DNA from: Flavobacterium beibuense F44-8
GTDB taxonomy: Bacteria > Bacteroidota > Bacteroidia > Flavobacteriales > Flavobacteriaceae
Length of the DNA: 64,000 nt
Assembly (NCBI RefSeq): GCF_000769915.1
Contig: NZ_JRLV01000006.1
Location: 62,001 to 126,000 of the forward strand
Direction: 5' to 3'
Made by a program: the position numbers and the translations under genes. Shown one piece after another: positions 25,279-33,543 of the stretch (its first letter is position 1; the number at the start of each line of letters is the position of its first letter). The notes beneath the pieces were generated by a model that searched no databases, was not told the origin of the DNA, and saw only the letters and a list, made by a program, of their open reading frames with translations.

Positions 25279-26703
25279 ATGGAACGATTAATTACCGGAA
25301 CCGATTTGTTAAACATAGGTTTTAAAGAAAATGCAGTTTTAGGGATGACACTTGATCTGGTGAACAGAAAATATGCTTCGCAGGATAAAGAAGAAGTATT
25401 GGTTTTACTGAAAAACCTGAATGATGCTCCCGAAAGTTTTCTTGAAGATGAAGCGTTAGGGAACCTGGCTCAGGCTATAATTGATGAAGCTAACAAGCCG
25501 AAAAATGAAGTGATTCCGCTGGTTGAAAACGCTAACGGATATACCATATACGGAGAGCAGAATATTGAAGAAGGCGCAAAAAACCAGATGAAGGTGGCTA
25601 TGAAGCTTCCGGTAACGGTAGCAGGTTCATTAATGCCCGATGCGCATCAGGGTTACGGATTGCCGATTGGTGGTGTGCTGGCTGCAAAAAACGCCATTAT
25701 TCCTTATGGAGTAGGTGTAGATATCGGGTGTAGAATGGCTTTGTCTATATATGATATTCCTGAAAGTTTCTTTATGGAGAATCAGGCAAAATTTAAAAGG
25801 GAGTTAATTGCCCAGTCTAAATTTGGTGCCGGACAGGGATTTAAGGGTAAGGAAAAAGCAAACCACGATGTGCTTGACCGTGATGAGTTCAATATAAATC
25901 CGTTATTAAAAAACTTAAAGGATAAAGCATGGTCGCAATTAGGTACATCGGGTGGAGGTAACCACTTTGTGGAATTCGGTATTATAGAATTTGAACATAG
26001 GGATGAGATGCTTAATATTGATAAGGGTAGATATCTTGCCCTGTTAACCCATTCGGGTTCGCGAGGATTGGGAGGTATTGTTGCGGGTCACTATACTAAG
26101 CTGGCAAAAAGTATCTGTAAACTGTCAAGAGAGGCAGAGAACTTAGCTTATCTTGATATGAACTCGCAGGAAGGTATGGAATACTGGATAGCCATGAACC
26201 TTGCCGGAGATTATGCATCGGCGTGTCATCAGGTTATACACGATAAAATGACGAGGGCTGTGGGAGGTAAAGTACTGGCTAAGGTAGAGAATCATCATAA
26301 TTTTGCCTGGAAGGAAATTTTAAACGGTGAAGAGGTAATTGTACACCGTAAAGGAGCAACTCCTGCAGGGAAAGGTGTTATGGGTATTATACCGGGGAGT
26401 ATGACCGCGCCCGGATTCCTTGTTAGAGGTAAAGGTGAGGAAAACGCGATTAATTCGGCCTCACACGGTGCCGGAAGGTTAATGAGCCGAACACAGGCCA
26501 TTAAGAATATTACAAGAGATGATATGAGGCAGGTGCTTAAAGATCATGGTGTGACCCTTATCGGGGCTGGAAAAGATGAAGCGCCAATGGCTTATAAAGA
26601 CATCAATACAGTGATGGCTTCTCAAAAAGACCTGGTGGATGTTGTGGCTAAGTTTACCCCGAAAATGGTAAGAATGGCAGACGACGGAAGTCGGGAAGAT
26701 TAA
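25279..26703 (+). CDS. rtcB: RNA-splicing ligase RtcB
   Basis: This 474-residue enzyme joins RNA 2',3'-cyclic phosphate or 3'-phosphate ends to 5'-OH ends using GTP and Mn2+. The start is ATG 25279 (MERLITGTDLLNIGF); a longer in-frame start at 25171 would run through Y RNA unit 4 and is rejected. Metal and substrate motifs are PDAHQGYGLPIGG near 110, GVDIGCRM near 148, GGGNHFVEFG near 227 and ENHHNFAWKE. The guanylylated His lies in HRKGATPAGKG near 355, and SHGAGRL comes later. No RtcA or archease gene is adjacent. With Ro and Y RNAs it forms an RNA repair locus as in enterobacteria. Confidence 0.96.
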   Translation: MERLITGTDLLNIGFKENAVLGMTLDLVNRKYASQDKEEVLVLLKNLNDAPESFLEDEALGNLAQAIIDEANKPKNEVIPLVENANGYTIYGEQNIEEGAKNQMKVAMKLPVTVAGSLMPDAHQGYGLPIGGVLAAKNAIIPYGVGVDIGCRMALSIYDIPESFFMENQAKFKRELIAQSKFGAGQGFKGKEKANHDVLDRDEFNINPLLKNLKDKAWSQLGTSGGGNHFVEFGIIEFEHRDEMLNIDKGRYLALLTHSGSRGLGGIVAGHYTKLAKSICKLSREAENLAYLDMNSQEGMEYWIAMNLAGDYASACHQVIHDKMTRAVGGKVLAKVENHHNFAWKEILNGEEVIVHRKGATPAGKGVMGIIPGSMTAPGFLVRGKGEENAINSASHGAGRLMSRTQAIKNITRDDMRQVLKDHGVTLIGAGKDEAPMAYKDINTVMASQKDLVDVVAKFTPKMVRMADDGSRED

Positions 26704-26716
26704 ACAATGCGGTGCT

Positions 26717-26750
26717 AAGGGAGACAGTTTTTTTCTGTCTCCCTTTTTTA
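26717..26750 (+). terminator. rtcB terminator
   Basis: AAGGGAGACAG pairs perfectly with CTGTCTCCCTT around a T-rich loop, followed by more T residues. Confidence 0.93.
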
Positions 26751-26756
26751 TTTGTC

Positions 26757-26786
26757 TTTGGTCATTAATTCAATTCCCTATCTTTG
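26757..26786 (+). promoter_or_regulatory. complete promoter of the dipeptidase operon
   Basis: A -33 TTTG (26757-26760), an 18-bp spacer and the -7 box TATCTTTG (26779-26786) match the phylum consensus. The start codon GTG follows 20 bp later. Confidence 0.75.
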
Positions 26787-26806
26787 TGATATAAAACAAA
26801 AAACCG

Positions 26807-27478
26807 GTGAAAACTATTTTGACTATATTAGGTGTTTTGGTACTGTTGGTGCTTGGTACAAGTACGGTTACAGATCAAAAGCGTACAAATGATTTTCATC
26901 AGGAATTAGTTATGAAAGACAGTAGCGACTGGCAGGAAATAAATATGGATGCTAAAGGCATGGTCAATAAAATGGCTTATGCTGATACGGCTAACTTTAT
27001 GAGGCAGAAAATTTATCCCTGTGCCAAATGTTTCCTTAGGCCGGAAGTTGCTCAGGCTTTAGAAAAAGCTAACACACTGGCTAACCAAAAAAATCTTAAA
27101 TTGGTTATTTTTGACTGCTATCGTCCTTATGGGTATCAGCAAAAAATGTTTGAAATAGTAAACAATCCAAAATATGTAGCGCCTCCGGGTAAAGGTTCAA
27201 ACCATAACAGGGGGGCTGCCGTAGATTTGTCTCTGGCAGATAATGAGGGGAATTTACTGGATATGGGGAATGAGTTTGATGATTTTTCGAGTCTTTCTCA
27301 TTATATTTCCGATAAGATATCGGCGAAAGCCCAAAATAACCGCAAACAGCTGCGCGATATTATGAAGGAAGCGGGATTTACTCCCTATGATAATGAATGG
27401 TGGCATTTTGATTACAGAAAGAAACGATATGAAACTTCCGACTTTAGGTGGGAATGCGACGAAAAAACACAACAATAA
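26807..27478 (+). CDS. D-alanyl-D-alanine dipeptidase, VanX-like (M15D)
   Basis: This 223-residue protein starts at a GTG and has an N-terminal signal or anchor (ILTILGVLVLLVLGTSTV). The M15 zinc-peptidase motifs are all present: DCYRPYGYQQ, the zinc ligands in GSNHNRGAAVDLSLAD, and the catalytic Glu plus third ligand in NEWWHFDYR. VanX-like enzymes cleave D-Ala-D-Ala dipeptide; in non-producers of vancomycin resistance they recycle peptidoglycan fragments. The exported location suggests a periplasmic role. It is followed after 9 bp by an exonuclease gene, probably one operon. Confidence 0.88.
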   Translation: MKTILTILGVLVLLVLGTSTVTDQKRTNDFHQELVMKDSSDWQEINMDAKGMVNKMAYADTANFMRQKIYPCAKCFLRPEVAQALEKANTLANQKNLKLVIFDCYRPYGYQQKMFEIVNNPKYVAPPGKGSNHNRGAAVDLSLADNEGNLLDMGNEFDDFSSLSHYISDKISAKAQNNRKQLRDIMKEAGFTPYDNEWWHFDYRKKRYETSDFRWECDEKTQQ

Positions 27479-27487
27479 ATAAAAGAA

Positions 27488-28264
27488 ATGGAACTAAAAC
27501 TGAACAGGCCTATCTGTTTTTTTGATCTGGAAACAACAGGAACAGATATAACCAAAGACAGAATAGTTGAAATATCTATATTAAAGGTATTCCCAAACGG
27601 AAACAAGGAAAGTAAAACATGGCTGGTAAACCCTGAAAGACCTATCCCGCCACAGTCTACTGCTTTTCATGGTATAGATGATGCTAAGGTGGCAAACGAA
27701 CCTACGTTTAAGGAACTTTCTCATCAGGTATATAATATGATTAAGGATTCTGATTTAGCAGGATACAATTCAGACCGATTTGATATTCCGTTACTGGCAG
27801 AAGAATTATTAAGGGCTGATGTTGACTTTGATATGAAAAACAGGGTAACGGTAGATGTGCAAACCATTTTCCATAAAAAAGAGGAACGTACCCTTAGTGC
27901 GGCTTTTAAATTTTACTGCGGACAAATACTTGAAAATGCCCACAGTGCCGAAGCCGATGTGAATGCAACATACGAGATACTTAAATCGCAATTGGACAGG
28001 TATGACGATTTAGAGAATGATATGAAATTACTTTCGGAATTTACCACACGTAAAAAAGCGGTCGATTTTGCCGGTTTTATAGCGCTTGATGATGACGGTA
28101 ATGAGATATTTACCTTTGGCAAGCACAAGGGTGCAAAAGTGGAAGAAATACTGGAAAAAGAGCCGGGTTATTTCGGGTGGATACAAAATGCCGATTTTCC
28201 TTTGTACACAAAAAAAGTGCTTACGGCTATTAAATTGAGAAAATTAAACAATAAATTAGTATAA
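27488..28264 (+). CDS. DnaQ-like 3'-5' exonuclease (DEDDh) with ExoX-like C-terminus
   Basis: In this 258-residue protein the exonuclease motifs are FFDLETTGTD (Exo I, near residue 10), the Exo II region in LAGYNSDRFDIPLL, and HSAEADVNATYEIL (Exo III). The C-terminal part FTFGKHKGAKVEEILEKEPG followed by YFGWIQNADFP is the small domain found in exodeoxyribonuclease X and related proteins. It probably degrades or trims DNA ends in repair or replication editing. It sits in a run of close plus-strand genes (dipeptidase, FAH, Hpt, cinA). Confidence 0.87.
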   Translation: MELKLNRPICFFDLETTGTDITKDRIVEISILKVFPNGNKESKTWLVNPERPIPPQSTAFHGIDDAKVANEPTFKELSHQVYNMIKDSDLAGYNSDRFDIPLLAEELLRADVDFDMKNRVTVDVQTIFHKKEERTLSAAFKFYCGQILENAHSAEADVNATYEILKSQLDRYDDLENDMKLLSEFTTRKKAVDFAGFIALDDDGNEIFTFGKHKGAKVEEILEKEPGYFGWIQNADFPLYTKKVLTAIKLRKLNNKLV

Positions 28265-28294
28265 AATAATCCCCGTTTATATAACGTTACAAGA

Positions 28295-28909
28295 ATGAAA
28301 ATAATCTGCATTGGCAGGAATTATGCCCGCCATATAGAGGAGCTTGCAAACGAAAGGCCGGAAGAGCCGGTTATTTTTTTAAAGCCGGACACAGCGCCTG
28401 TTCTCAGAAAGTTTCCTTTTGTTATCCCTGAGTTTAGCAACGATGTGCATTATGAGGTGGAAATACTTGTAAAAATTAATAAGGTAGGTAAGTATATAGA
28501 TGCTAAATTTGCCCACAAGTATTACAGCGAGATAGGGCTTGGTATAGATTTTACCGCCCGCGATTTGCAGTCCAAACTAAAGGAAAAAGGATTACCTTGG
28601 GAAAAAGCAAAAGGGTTTGACGGTTCGGCAGTAATAGGGGAAGAGTTTATTAATAAGTCGGAGTTTGCCTCGGTAGATGATATTAACTTTGAGCTTGTTA
28701 AAAACGGAGAAGTAGTGCAAAAGGGCAATACGCAAAACATGCTATGGAAAATAGATGGACTTATTGCTTATGTTTCTCAGTACTTTACGCTTAAAAAAGG
28801 AGATATTATATTTACAGGTACGCCCGAAGGAGTAGGTAAAGTAAATCCGGACGATGTGCTGGAAGGTTCGATTGAAGGAAAAAAAATATTCAGGATACAG
28901 GTAAAATAA
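28295..28909 (+). CDS. fumarylacetoacetate hydrolase (FAH) family protein
   Basis: The 204-residue protein has the FAH fold: FLKPDTAPVLRKFPFVIPEF, then the metal-binding VHYEVEILVKINK, IGLGIDFTARDLQSKLKEKG, EKAKGFDGSAVIG and GDIIFTGTPEGVGKV. Its size matches the FAHD1/acylpyruvase group, which includes oxaloacetate decarboxylases and acylpyruvate hydrolases; the exact substrate is uncertain. It shares a one-base stop/start overlap (TAATG) with the next gene. Confidence 0.9.
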   Translation: MKIICIGRNYARHIEELANERPEEPVIFLKPDTAPVLRKFPFVIPEFSNDVHYEVEILVKINKVGKYIDAKFAHKYYSEIGLGIDFTARDLQSKLKEKGLPWEKAKGFDGSAVIGEEFINKSEFASVDDINFELVKNGEVVQKGNTQNMLWKIDGLIAYVSQYFTLKKGDIIFTGTPEGVGKVNPDDVLEGSIEGKKIFRIQVK

Positions 28910-29253
28910 TGGCATTACACTATAATTTATCTAAAGTTTATGCAATTTCTGATAACGATGTGGAATTTGCAAAACAAATAATGGTACTTTTTACGGAAGA
29001 GGTTCCGCCAGAGGTGAAAAACATAAGACGCGGGCTTAAAGAAAAGGATTATGAAATGGTATACCATGCAGCACATAAAATAAAGCCAACGCTGGATATG
29101 CTGGGTATGGATCTGGCTTATGAAGACGTACTCTCTATAGAAACATGGAGCCGAAGCGAAGGAAAGAAAAAAGAAATTAAAGAGGTTTACAAAAGCCTCA
29201 AAGATAAAATAGAACACGCGCTTAAAGAGATAAAAAAAGATTACAGCCTTTAA
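28909..29253 (+). CDS. Hpt (histidine phosphotransfer) domain protein
   Basis: The 114-residue protein is a four-helix Hpt domain with the phosphorylatable His in VYHAAHKIKPTLDMLG. It should pass phosphate between a hybrid sensor kinase and a response regulator, but no kinase or regulator gene is next to it. It is translationally coupled to the FAH gene by a TAATG overlap and is followed after 6 bp by cinA. Its stand-alone status in a housekeeping run is unexplained. Confidence 0.88.
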   Translation: MALHYNLSKVYAISDNDVEFAKQIMVLFTEEVPPEVKNIRRGLKEKDYEMVYHAAHKIKPTLDMLGMDLAYEDVLSIETWSRSEGKKKEIKEVYKSLKDKIEHALKEIKKDYSL

Positions 29254-29259
29254 TAAAGT

Positions 29260-30507
29260 ATGAAAGCAGCAGTTGTTACCGTAGGTGATGAGATTTTAAT
29301 AGGACAGATAGTAGATACTAACTCAGCCTTTATAGCTAAATCGTTAGATAAGATTGGAATAGGAGTAATAGAGATGCTTTCCATAAGTGATGACCGCGAG
29401 CATATACTGGAAACGCTTACTTCACTCCAAAATCGCGTAGACCTTGTTATTATGACAGGGGGGCTTGGGCCTACAAAAGATGATATTACCAAAAAAACAC
29501 TTTGCGAGTATTTTAATGACGAGCTGGTGGTTGATGAAGCTGTACTGGAACACGTAACAGAACTTATTGAAAAGGTAATGAAACGCCCGGCTTCACAAAT
29601 GAATAAAGATCAGGCGTTGGTGCCATCAAGAGGTACGGTGCTGTTTAACAGGGTGGGTACTGCACCGGGTATATGGATGGAGAACCAAAATACGGTTTTT
29701 GTATCGCTTCCGGGAGTGCCTTATGAAATGAAATACCTAATGGATAATGAGGTTATCCTGAGGCTTATTTCAAAATTCAAACGTCCTTTTATAGTTCATA
29801 AAACCATACTTACATACGGGCAGGGTGAAAGTCTTATTGCTGAGCGTATAGAGGAGTGGGAAGACAATCTTCCGGAGTTTATTAAGTTGGCTTATCTGCC
29901 AAGTCCGGGCAGGGTAAGGTTGCGCCTAACCGCAAGGGGTATAGACGAAGATTTTTTACGCAAAAGTATTTTAGAAGAAGCCGAAAAGCTGAAAGCAATT
30001 ATAGACGATATTATTGTTGGTTATGATGAAGATGAGACCCTTGAGGTGGTTTTAGCTAAACTTTTAACCGAAAAGAAGTTTACCATATCGGCAGCTGAAA
30101 GCTGTACCGGCGGAAGAATAGCACAAATGCTAACGACACAACCGGGGTCTTCGGCTTATTTTAAGGGTAGTGCGGTGGCTTATGCAACCGAAGCCAAAGT
30201 GAATATGCTGAAGATAGACCAGCAACTCATAGATATATTTAGTGTAGTTAGTGCTAAGGTAGCCGAAGCTATGGCATCGCAGGCAAAGAAAATTTTCGGT
30301 ACTGATTATGCTGTTGCCACTACCGGAAATGCTGGGCCAACAAAAGGTGACTCTGATGCCGAAGTAGGTACTGTTTTTATAGGTATAGCTACTCCAAAAG
30401 GAGTTTATAGTGAGAAGTTTGACTTTGGTCAACCGCGTGAAAAGGTCATAGAACGTGCGGCAAACAAAGCTTTAGAAATTATTTATCAGGAAATTTTAAA
30501 AAACTGA
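29260..30507 (+). CDS. cinA: CinA family nicotinamide-nucleotide amidohydrolase
   Basis: In this 415-residue protein an N-terminal MoCF-like domain ([33 protein letters not shown]) acts as ADP-ribose pyrophosphatase in known CinA proteins. A C-terminal domain with [15 protein letters not shown] near 275 and [18 protein letters not shown] deamidates nicotinamide mononucleotide. CinA is a housekeeping NAD-recycling enzyme, named after competence in other bacteria. The length is normal. It is last in a five-gene run. Confidence 0.95.
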   Translation: MKAAVVTVGDEILIGQIVDTNSAFIAKSLDKIGIGVIEMLSISDDREHILETLTSLQNRVDLVIMTGGLGPTKDDITKKTLCEYFNDELVVDEAVLEHVTELIEKVMKRPASQMNKDQALVPSRGTVLFNRVGTAPGIWMENQNTVFVSLPGVPYEMKYLMDNEVILRLISKFKRPFIVHKTILTYGQGESLIAERIEEWEDNLPEFIKLAYLPSPGRVRLRLTARGIDEDFLRKSILEEAEKLKAIIDDIIVGYDEDETLEVVLAKLLTEKKFTISAAESCTGGRIAQMLTTQPGSSAYFKGSAVAYATEAKVNMLKIDQQLIDIFSVVSAKVAEAMASQAKKIFGTDYAVATTGNAGPTKGDSDAEVGTVFIGIATPKGVYSEKFDFGQPREKVIERAANKALEIIYQEILKN

Positions 30508-30516
30508 TTGATTATG

Positions 30517-30548
30517 TTTGTGTAATAGTTTTATTTTTTGTTACTTTG
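30517..30548 (+). promoter_or_regulatory. promoter of the rpmB operon
   Basis: TTTG at 30517-30520 and the -7 box TTACTTTG at 30541-30548 are 20 bp apart. The -7 box differs from TAnnTTTG at the second base. The rpmB ATG is 38 bp further on. Confidence 0.6.
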
Positions 30549-30586
30549 CACCCTGATTTTGAATAACGATATAAAAGCGATAAATA

Positions 30587-30823
30587 ATGTCAAGAGTTTG
30601 TGCCCTTACTGGTAAAAAAGCGATGGTAGGAAATAACGTTTCCCACGCGATGAACAAGACTAAAAGAAAGTTTAGTGTAAACTTAGTGAAGAAGCGTTTT
30701 TATCTTCCTGAAGAGGACAGATGGATTACTCTTAGGGTGGCTGCTTCTACTATCAAGACGATTAATAAAAAAGGTTTAGCTGCAGTTCTTAAAGACGCTA
30801 AAGCTAATGGATTTATTAAATAA
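30587..30823 (+). CDS. rpmB: 50S ribosomal protein L28
   Basis: The 78-residue protein begins [20 protein letters not shown] and continues [15 protein letters not shown], the bL28 pattern including the zinc-free version. It is a structural component of the large subunit. It is the first gene of an operon with L33 and the DUF4295 protein. The ATG follows the promoter by 38 bp and no Shine-Dalgarno sequence is visible, as usual in the phylum. Confidence 0.97.
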   Translation: MSRVCALTGKKAMVGNNVSHAMNKTKRKFSVNLVKKRFYLPEEDRWITLRVAASTIKTINKKGLAAVLKDAKANGFIK

Positions 30824-30851
30824 TATCCTTACCTAATAAATATATAGCAAG

Positions 30852-31034
30852 ATGGCAAAGAAAGGTAACAGAATACAGGTAATTTTAGAGTGTACTGAGC
30901 ATAAGGCTTCAGGTGTACCGGGAACTTCTAGGTATATTACTACTAAAAATAAAAAGAATACTCCAGACAGACTAGAGATTAAAAAATTCAACCCTGTCCT
31001 TAAGAGAGTAACTGTACATAAAGAAATCAAATAA
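30852..31034 (+). CDS. rpmG: 50S ribosomal protein L33
   Basis: The 60-residue basic protein begins [20 protein letters not shown]. Its [20 protein letters not shown] tail is the bL33 signature. Only a single Cys is present, so this is the zinc-free form. It follows rpmB by 28 bp. Confidence 0.97.
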   Translation: MAKKGNRIQVILECTEHKASGVPGTSRYITTKNKKNTPDRLEIKKFNPVLKRVTVHKEIK

Positions 31035-31043
31035 TTATACGTC

Positions 31044-31196
31044 ATGGCAAAGAAAACCGTAGCAACGTTACAAACATCTTCAAAAAGGCTTACTAAAGCT
31101 ATAAAAATGGTAAAGTCTCCAAAATCAGGAGCTTATACATTTGTTGAGGCTGTTATGGCACCAGAACTTGTGGATGAATTTCTAAAGAAGAAATAA
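31044..31196 (+). CDS. DUF4295 protein, probably ribosomal protein bL38
   Basis: The 50-residue product begins MAKKTVATLQTSSKRLTKAI and ends VMAPELVDEFLKKK. It is in frame from ATG 31044 to TAA 31194-31196. This matches DUF4295, a Bacteroidota-specific family that I recall being identified as the large-subunit protein bL38 in the Flavobacterium johnsoniae ribosome. It follows rpmG by 9 bp in the same operon, which supports a ribosomal role. It is too short for many gene finders. Confidence 0.85.
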   Translation: MAKKTVATLQTSSKRLTKAIKMVKSPKSGAYTFVEAVMAPELVDEFLKKK

Positions 31197-31215
31197 TAAT
31201 CCAATACATATATAG

Positions 31216-31250
31216 AAAAGCTACTTTCAGTAACGGGAGTAGCTTTTTTA
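31216..31250 (+). terminator. terminator after the ribosomal operon
   Basis: AAAAGCTACT pairs with AGTAGCTTTT around a 12-base loop, then more T residues. Confidence 0.88.
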
Positions 31251-31291
31251 TTTTCTATATTTACCATCGGAAAAACGAGACTTAAAAGCAT

Positions 31292-32245
31292 ATGAACTTC
31301 TTTAAAAAAATATTTTCTTCTGAAAAGAAGGAGACTTTAGATAAAGGGCTTGAGAAAACAAAAACTTCTTTCTTCTCTAAGCTGTCAAAAGCTGTTGCAG
31401 GTAAATCTAAAGTTGATGATGAGGTACTTGATAATCTTGAGGAAATACTTGTATCGTCTGACGTTGGTGTAAATACTACCTTAAAAATAATAGAGCGTAT
31501 TGAAGAGCGTGTGTCTAAAGATAAATATCTGGGTACAGATGAGCTTAACCAGATATTAAGGGAAGAGATTGCCGGATTATTATCTGAAACTAATACGGGA
31601 GAAGCTACCGATTTTGAAATTCCTGCTAATAAAAAGCCTTATGTGCTTATGGTGGTAGGAGTAAACGGTGTGGGTAAAACCACAACAATTGGTAAGCTGG
31701 CATATCAGTTTAAAAAAGCGGGACACAATGTAGTACTTGGTGCTGCCGATACCTTTAGGGCTGCTGCTATTGATCAGTTACAGGTTTGGGCAGACAGGGT
31801 AGGTGTTCCTATTGTAAAACAACAAATGGGAAGTGATCCTGCTTCTGTTGCTTTTGATACGTTACAGTCGGCTGTTACTCAAAATGCCGATGTTGTGATT
31901 ATAGATACTGCGGGAAGGTTACATAATAAAGTAAACCTGATGAACGAACTTTCTAAAGTGAAAAGGGTAATGCAAAAGGTAGTGAGCGATGCTCCGCATG
32001 ATGTGTTGCTTGTACTGGATGGTTCTACAGGGCAAAATGCCTTTGAACAGGCTAAGCAGTTTACGGCTGCTACCGAGGTTACTTCGCTTGCGGTTACTAA
32101 ACTTGATGGTACTGCTAAGGGAGGTGTGGTAATTGGTATATCAGACCAGTTCCAAATACCTGTAAAATATATTGGTGTTGGTGAAGGGATAGAGGATTTA
32201 CAGGTATTTAATAAATATGAATTTGTAGATTCATTCTTTAAATAA
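31292..32245 (+). CDS. ftsY: signal recognition particle receptor FtsY
   Basis: The 317-residue product has a short charged N-terminus and helical N domain, then the GTPase. The G1 loop is GVNGVGKTTTIGKLA near 123. It is followed by GAADTFRAAAIDQLQ, IDTAGRLHNKVNLM, TKLDGTAKGGVV and the closing GVGEGIEDLQVF. It docks the ribosome-bound SRP at the membrane, upstream of SecYEG. It lacks the long acidic A domain of E. coli FtsY. It follows a terminator and is transcribed separately. Confidence 0.97.
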   Translation: MNFFKKIFSSEKKETLDKGLEKTKTSFFSKLSKAVAGKSKVDDEVLDNLEEILVSSDVGVNTTLKIIERIEERVSKDKYLGTDELNQILREEIAGLLSETNTGEATDFEIPANKKPYVLMVVGVNGVGKTTTIGKLAYQFKKAGHNVVLGAADTFRAAAIDQLQVWADRVGVPIVKQQMGSDPASVAFDTLQSAVTQNADVVIIDTAGRLHNKVNLMNELSKVKRVMQKVVSDAPHDVLLVLDGSTGQNAFEQAKQFTAATEVTSLAVTKLDGTAKGGVVIGISDQFQIPVKYIGVGEGIEDLQVFNKYEFVDSFFK

Positions 32246-32289
32246 AAACCAAATAATCAATATTAACTAATTAATCACCTTACGAACAA

Positions 32290-33510
32290 ATGAAATTTTA
32301 CGTTCTTTTGGTAGCATTTTTCTTTGCTGCCATGGCTTGTTATGCTCAGGAAAATAAAGGCTACTACGTTACTAATGGCGACGTGAGAATTAACGGCTAT
32401 TTTAAATCGGATGATTTTTCTAATCCAAAAGATATTGAATTTAGAAAAGATGATTCAGACTCTTTTGAAAAATTAGAGCTTCAAACCATAAAAGAATACG
32501 GTATTGATAATCGTAGCAGGGTGATTAAGAAAACACTTGAAGTGGATAGGTCACGATCTTCATCGGTGAAATTTTATTCTAATTTCAAAGATCCTGACTG
32601 GCAAAAAGCTACACTGTTTCTTAATGTGGTAGTGGATGGAGATGCTTCTCTGTATTCTGGTGTCTTTAACGGAGAAAATAAATTTTTTTACGAGATTAAG
32701 TCAAAACAAATACGACTTAATCAGTTAGTGTACAAAAAATATTTTTTTAACAATAACAATGTAAAAGAGAATATTACTTACAAACAGGATTTGTATAATA
32801 ATGTTAAATGTGATGATTCTGATATTAATTATAATTCTTTAAGTTATACCGAAAGCTCGCTTAAAAAAGTATTTGTTGCCTATAATGAATGTTATAAAGG
32901 AGATTATGCGGTGTATGAAAATAAAGTGGCTTCAAAAATTGTACTCTCAGTTAGTGGTTATGCAGGTCCAACGCTTAATATGTTGTCTACTGAAACACAA
33001 GGAGGAAGTGCTGATGATAGTGGCTTTGGACTTAACATAGGTACTGAAGTTGTTGTTTTGACATCTTCGGGTAATTTAGGTGGTTTTTTAAGGCTTGAGT
33101 ATGCAATGTTGGCATCTGAACTTGAAACAATTACACCTTCTGCAAGTACAGATAGGCTTGAAGAAGAGTCTAAACTTGACGTTAGTTATTTTAGTATTGT
33201 ATTAGGCCCACGATATTATTTTAACGAAAAGAAAAGCAATAAAGGATTTTTTCTGGATGCAGGTTTTGGGATGGGTTTTGCTTCGGGAGAGTTAGTGAAA
33301 ACCAGGTATGGAACAGCAGAGTATTTTGTAGGTTCTATAACAAAGTATGATTTAGCACATAATTTTTACCTGAGTGCTGGGTTTGGTTATGCTTTTTCAG
33401 ATAAAATGGGGGTAGAAGTAAGATATGATACTCCAAGAGAAGTTGTAGATTATAATAGTAACTACAAGTTTAGTAAATTAGGAATGAATTTTAAATATAG
33501 ATTCTTATAA
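32290..33510 (+). CDS. secreted outer-membrane protein with beta-barrel C-terminus, unknown
   Basis: The 406-residue product has a signal peptide (MKFYVLLVAFFFAAMACYAQ). The C-terminal half (VASKIVLSVSGYAGPTLNML onward) alternates hydrophobic and polar residues in strands, with an aromatic end ...SKLGMNFKYRFL, the classic outer-membrane barrel ending. It resembles the PorT/OmpW-like small barrels of Bacteroidota. The N-terminal part is a soluble domain of unknown type. It ends in a bidirectional terminator. Confidence 0.72.
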   Translation: MKFYVLLVAFFFAAMACYAQENKGYYVTNGDVRINGYFKSDDFSNPKDIEFRKDDSDSFEKLELQTIKEYGIDNRSRVIKKTLEVDRSRSSSVKFYSNFKDPDWQKATLFLNVVVDGDASLYSGVFNGENKFFYEIKSKQIRLNQLVYKKYFFNNNNVKENITYKQDLYNNVKCDDSDINYNSLSYTESSLKKVFVAYNECYKGDYAVYENKVASKIVLSVSGYAGPTLNMLSTETQGGSADDSGFGLNIGTEVVVLTSSGNLGGFLRLEYAMLASELETITPSASTDRLEEESKLDVSYFSIVLGPRYYFNEKKSNKGFFLDAGFGMGFASGELVKTRYGTAEYFVGSITKYDLAHNFYLSAGFGYAFSDKMGVEVRYDTPREVVDYNSNYKFSKLGMNFKYRFL

Positions 33511-33543
33511 AAAAAGAGCCGCTTAGTAAGCGGCTCTTTTTTT
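33510..33543. terminator. bidirectional terminator
   Basis: AAAAAAGAGCCGCTT pairs with AAGCGGCTCTTTTTT around AGT. T-runs flank it on both strands, so it serves the convergent genes ending at 33510 and 33542. Confidence 0.95.

Noticed and set aside
26807..27478. Vancomycin-resistance cassette because of the VanX-like protein
   Set aside because: No VanH, VanA or VanRS homologues are adjacent; stand-alone VanX-like dipeptidases are common housekeeping enzymes.
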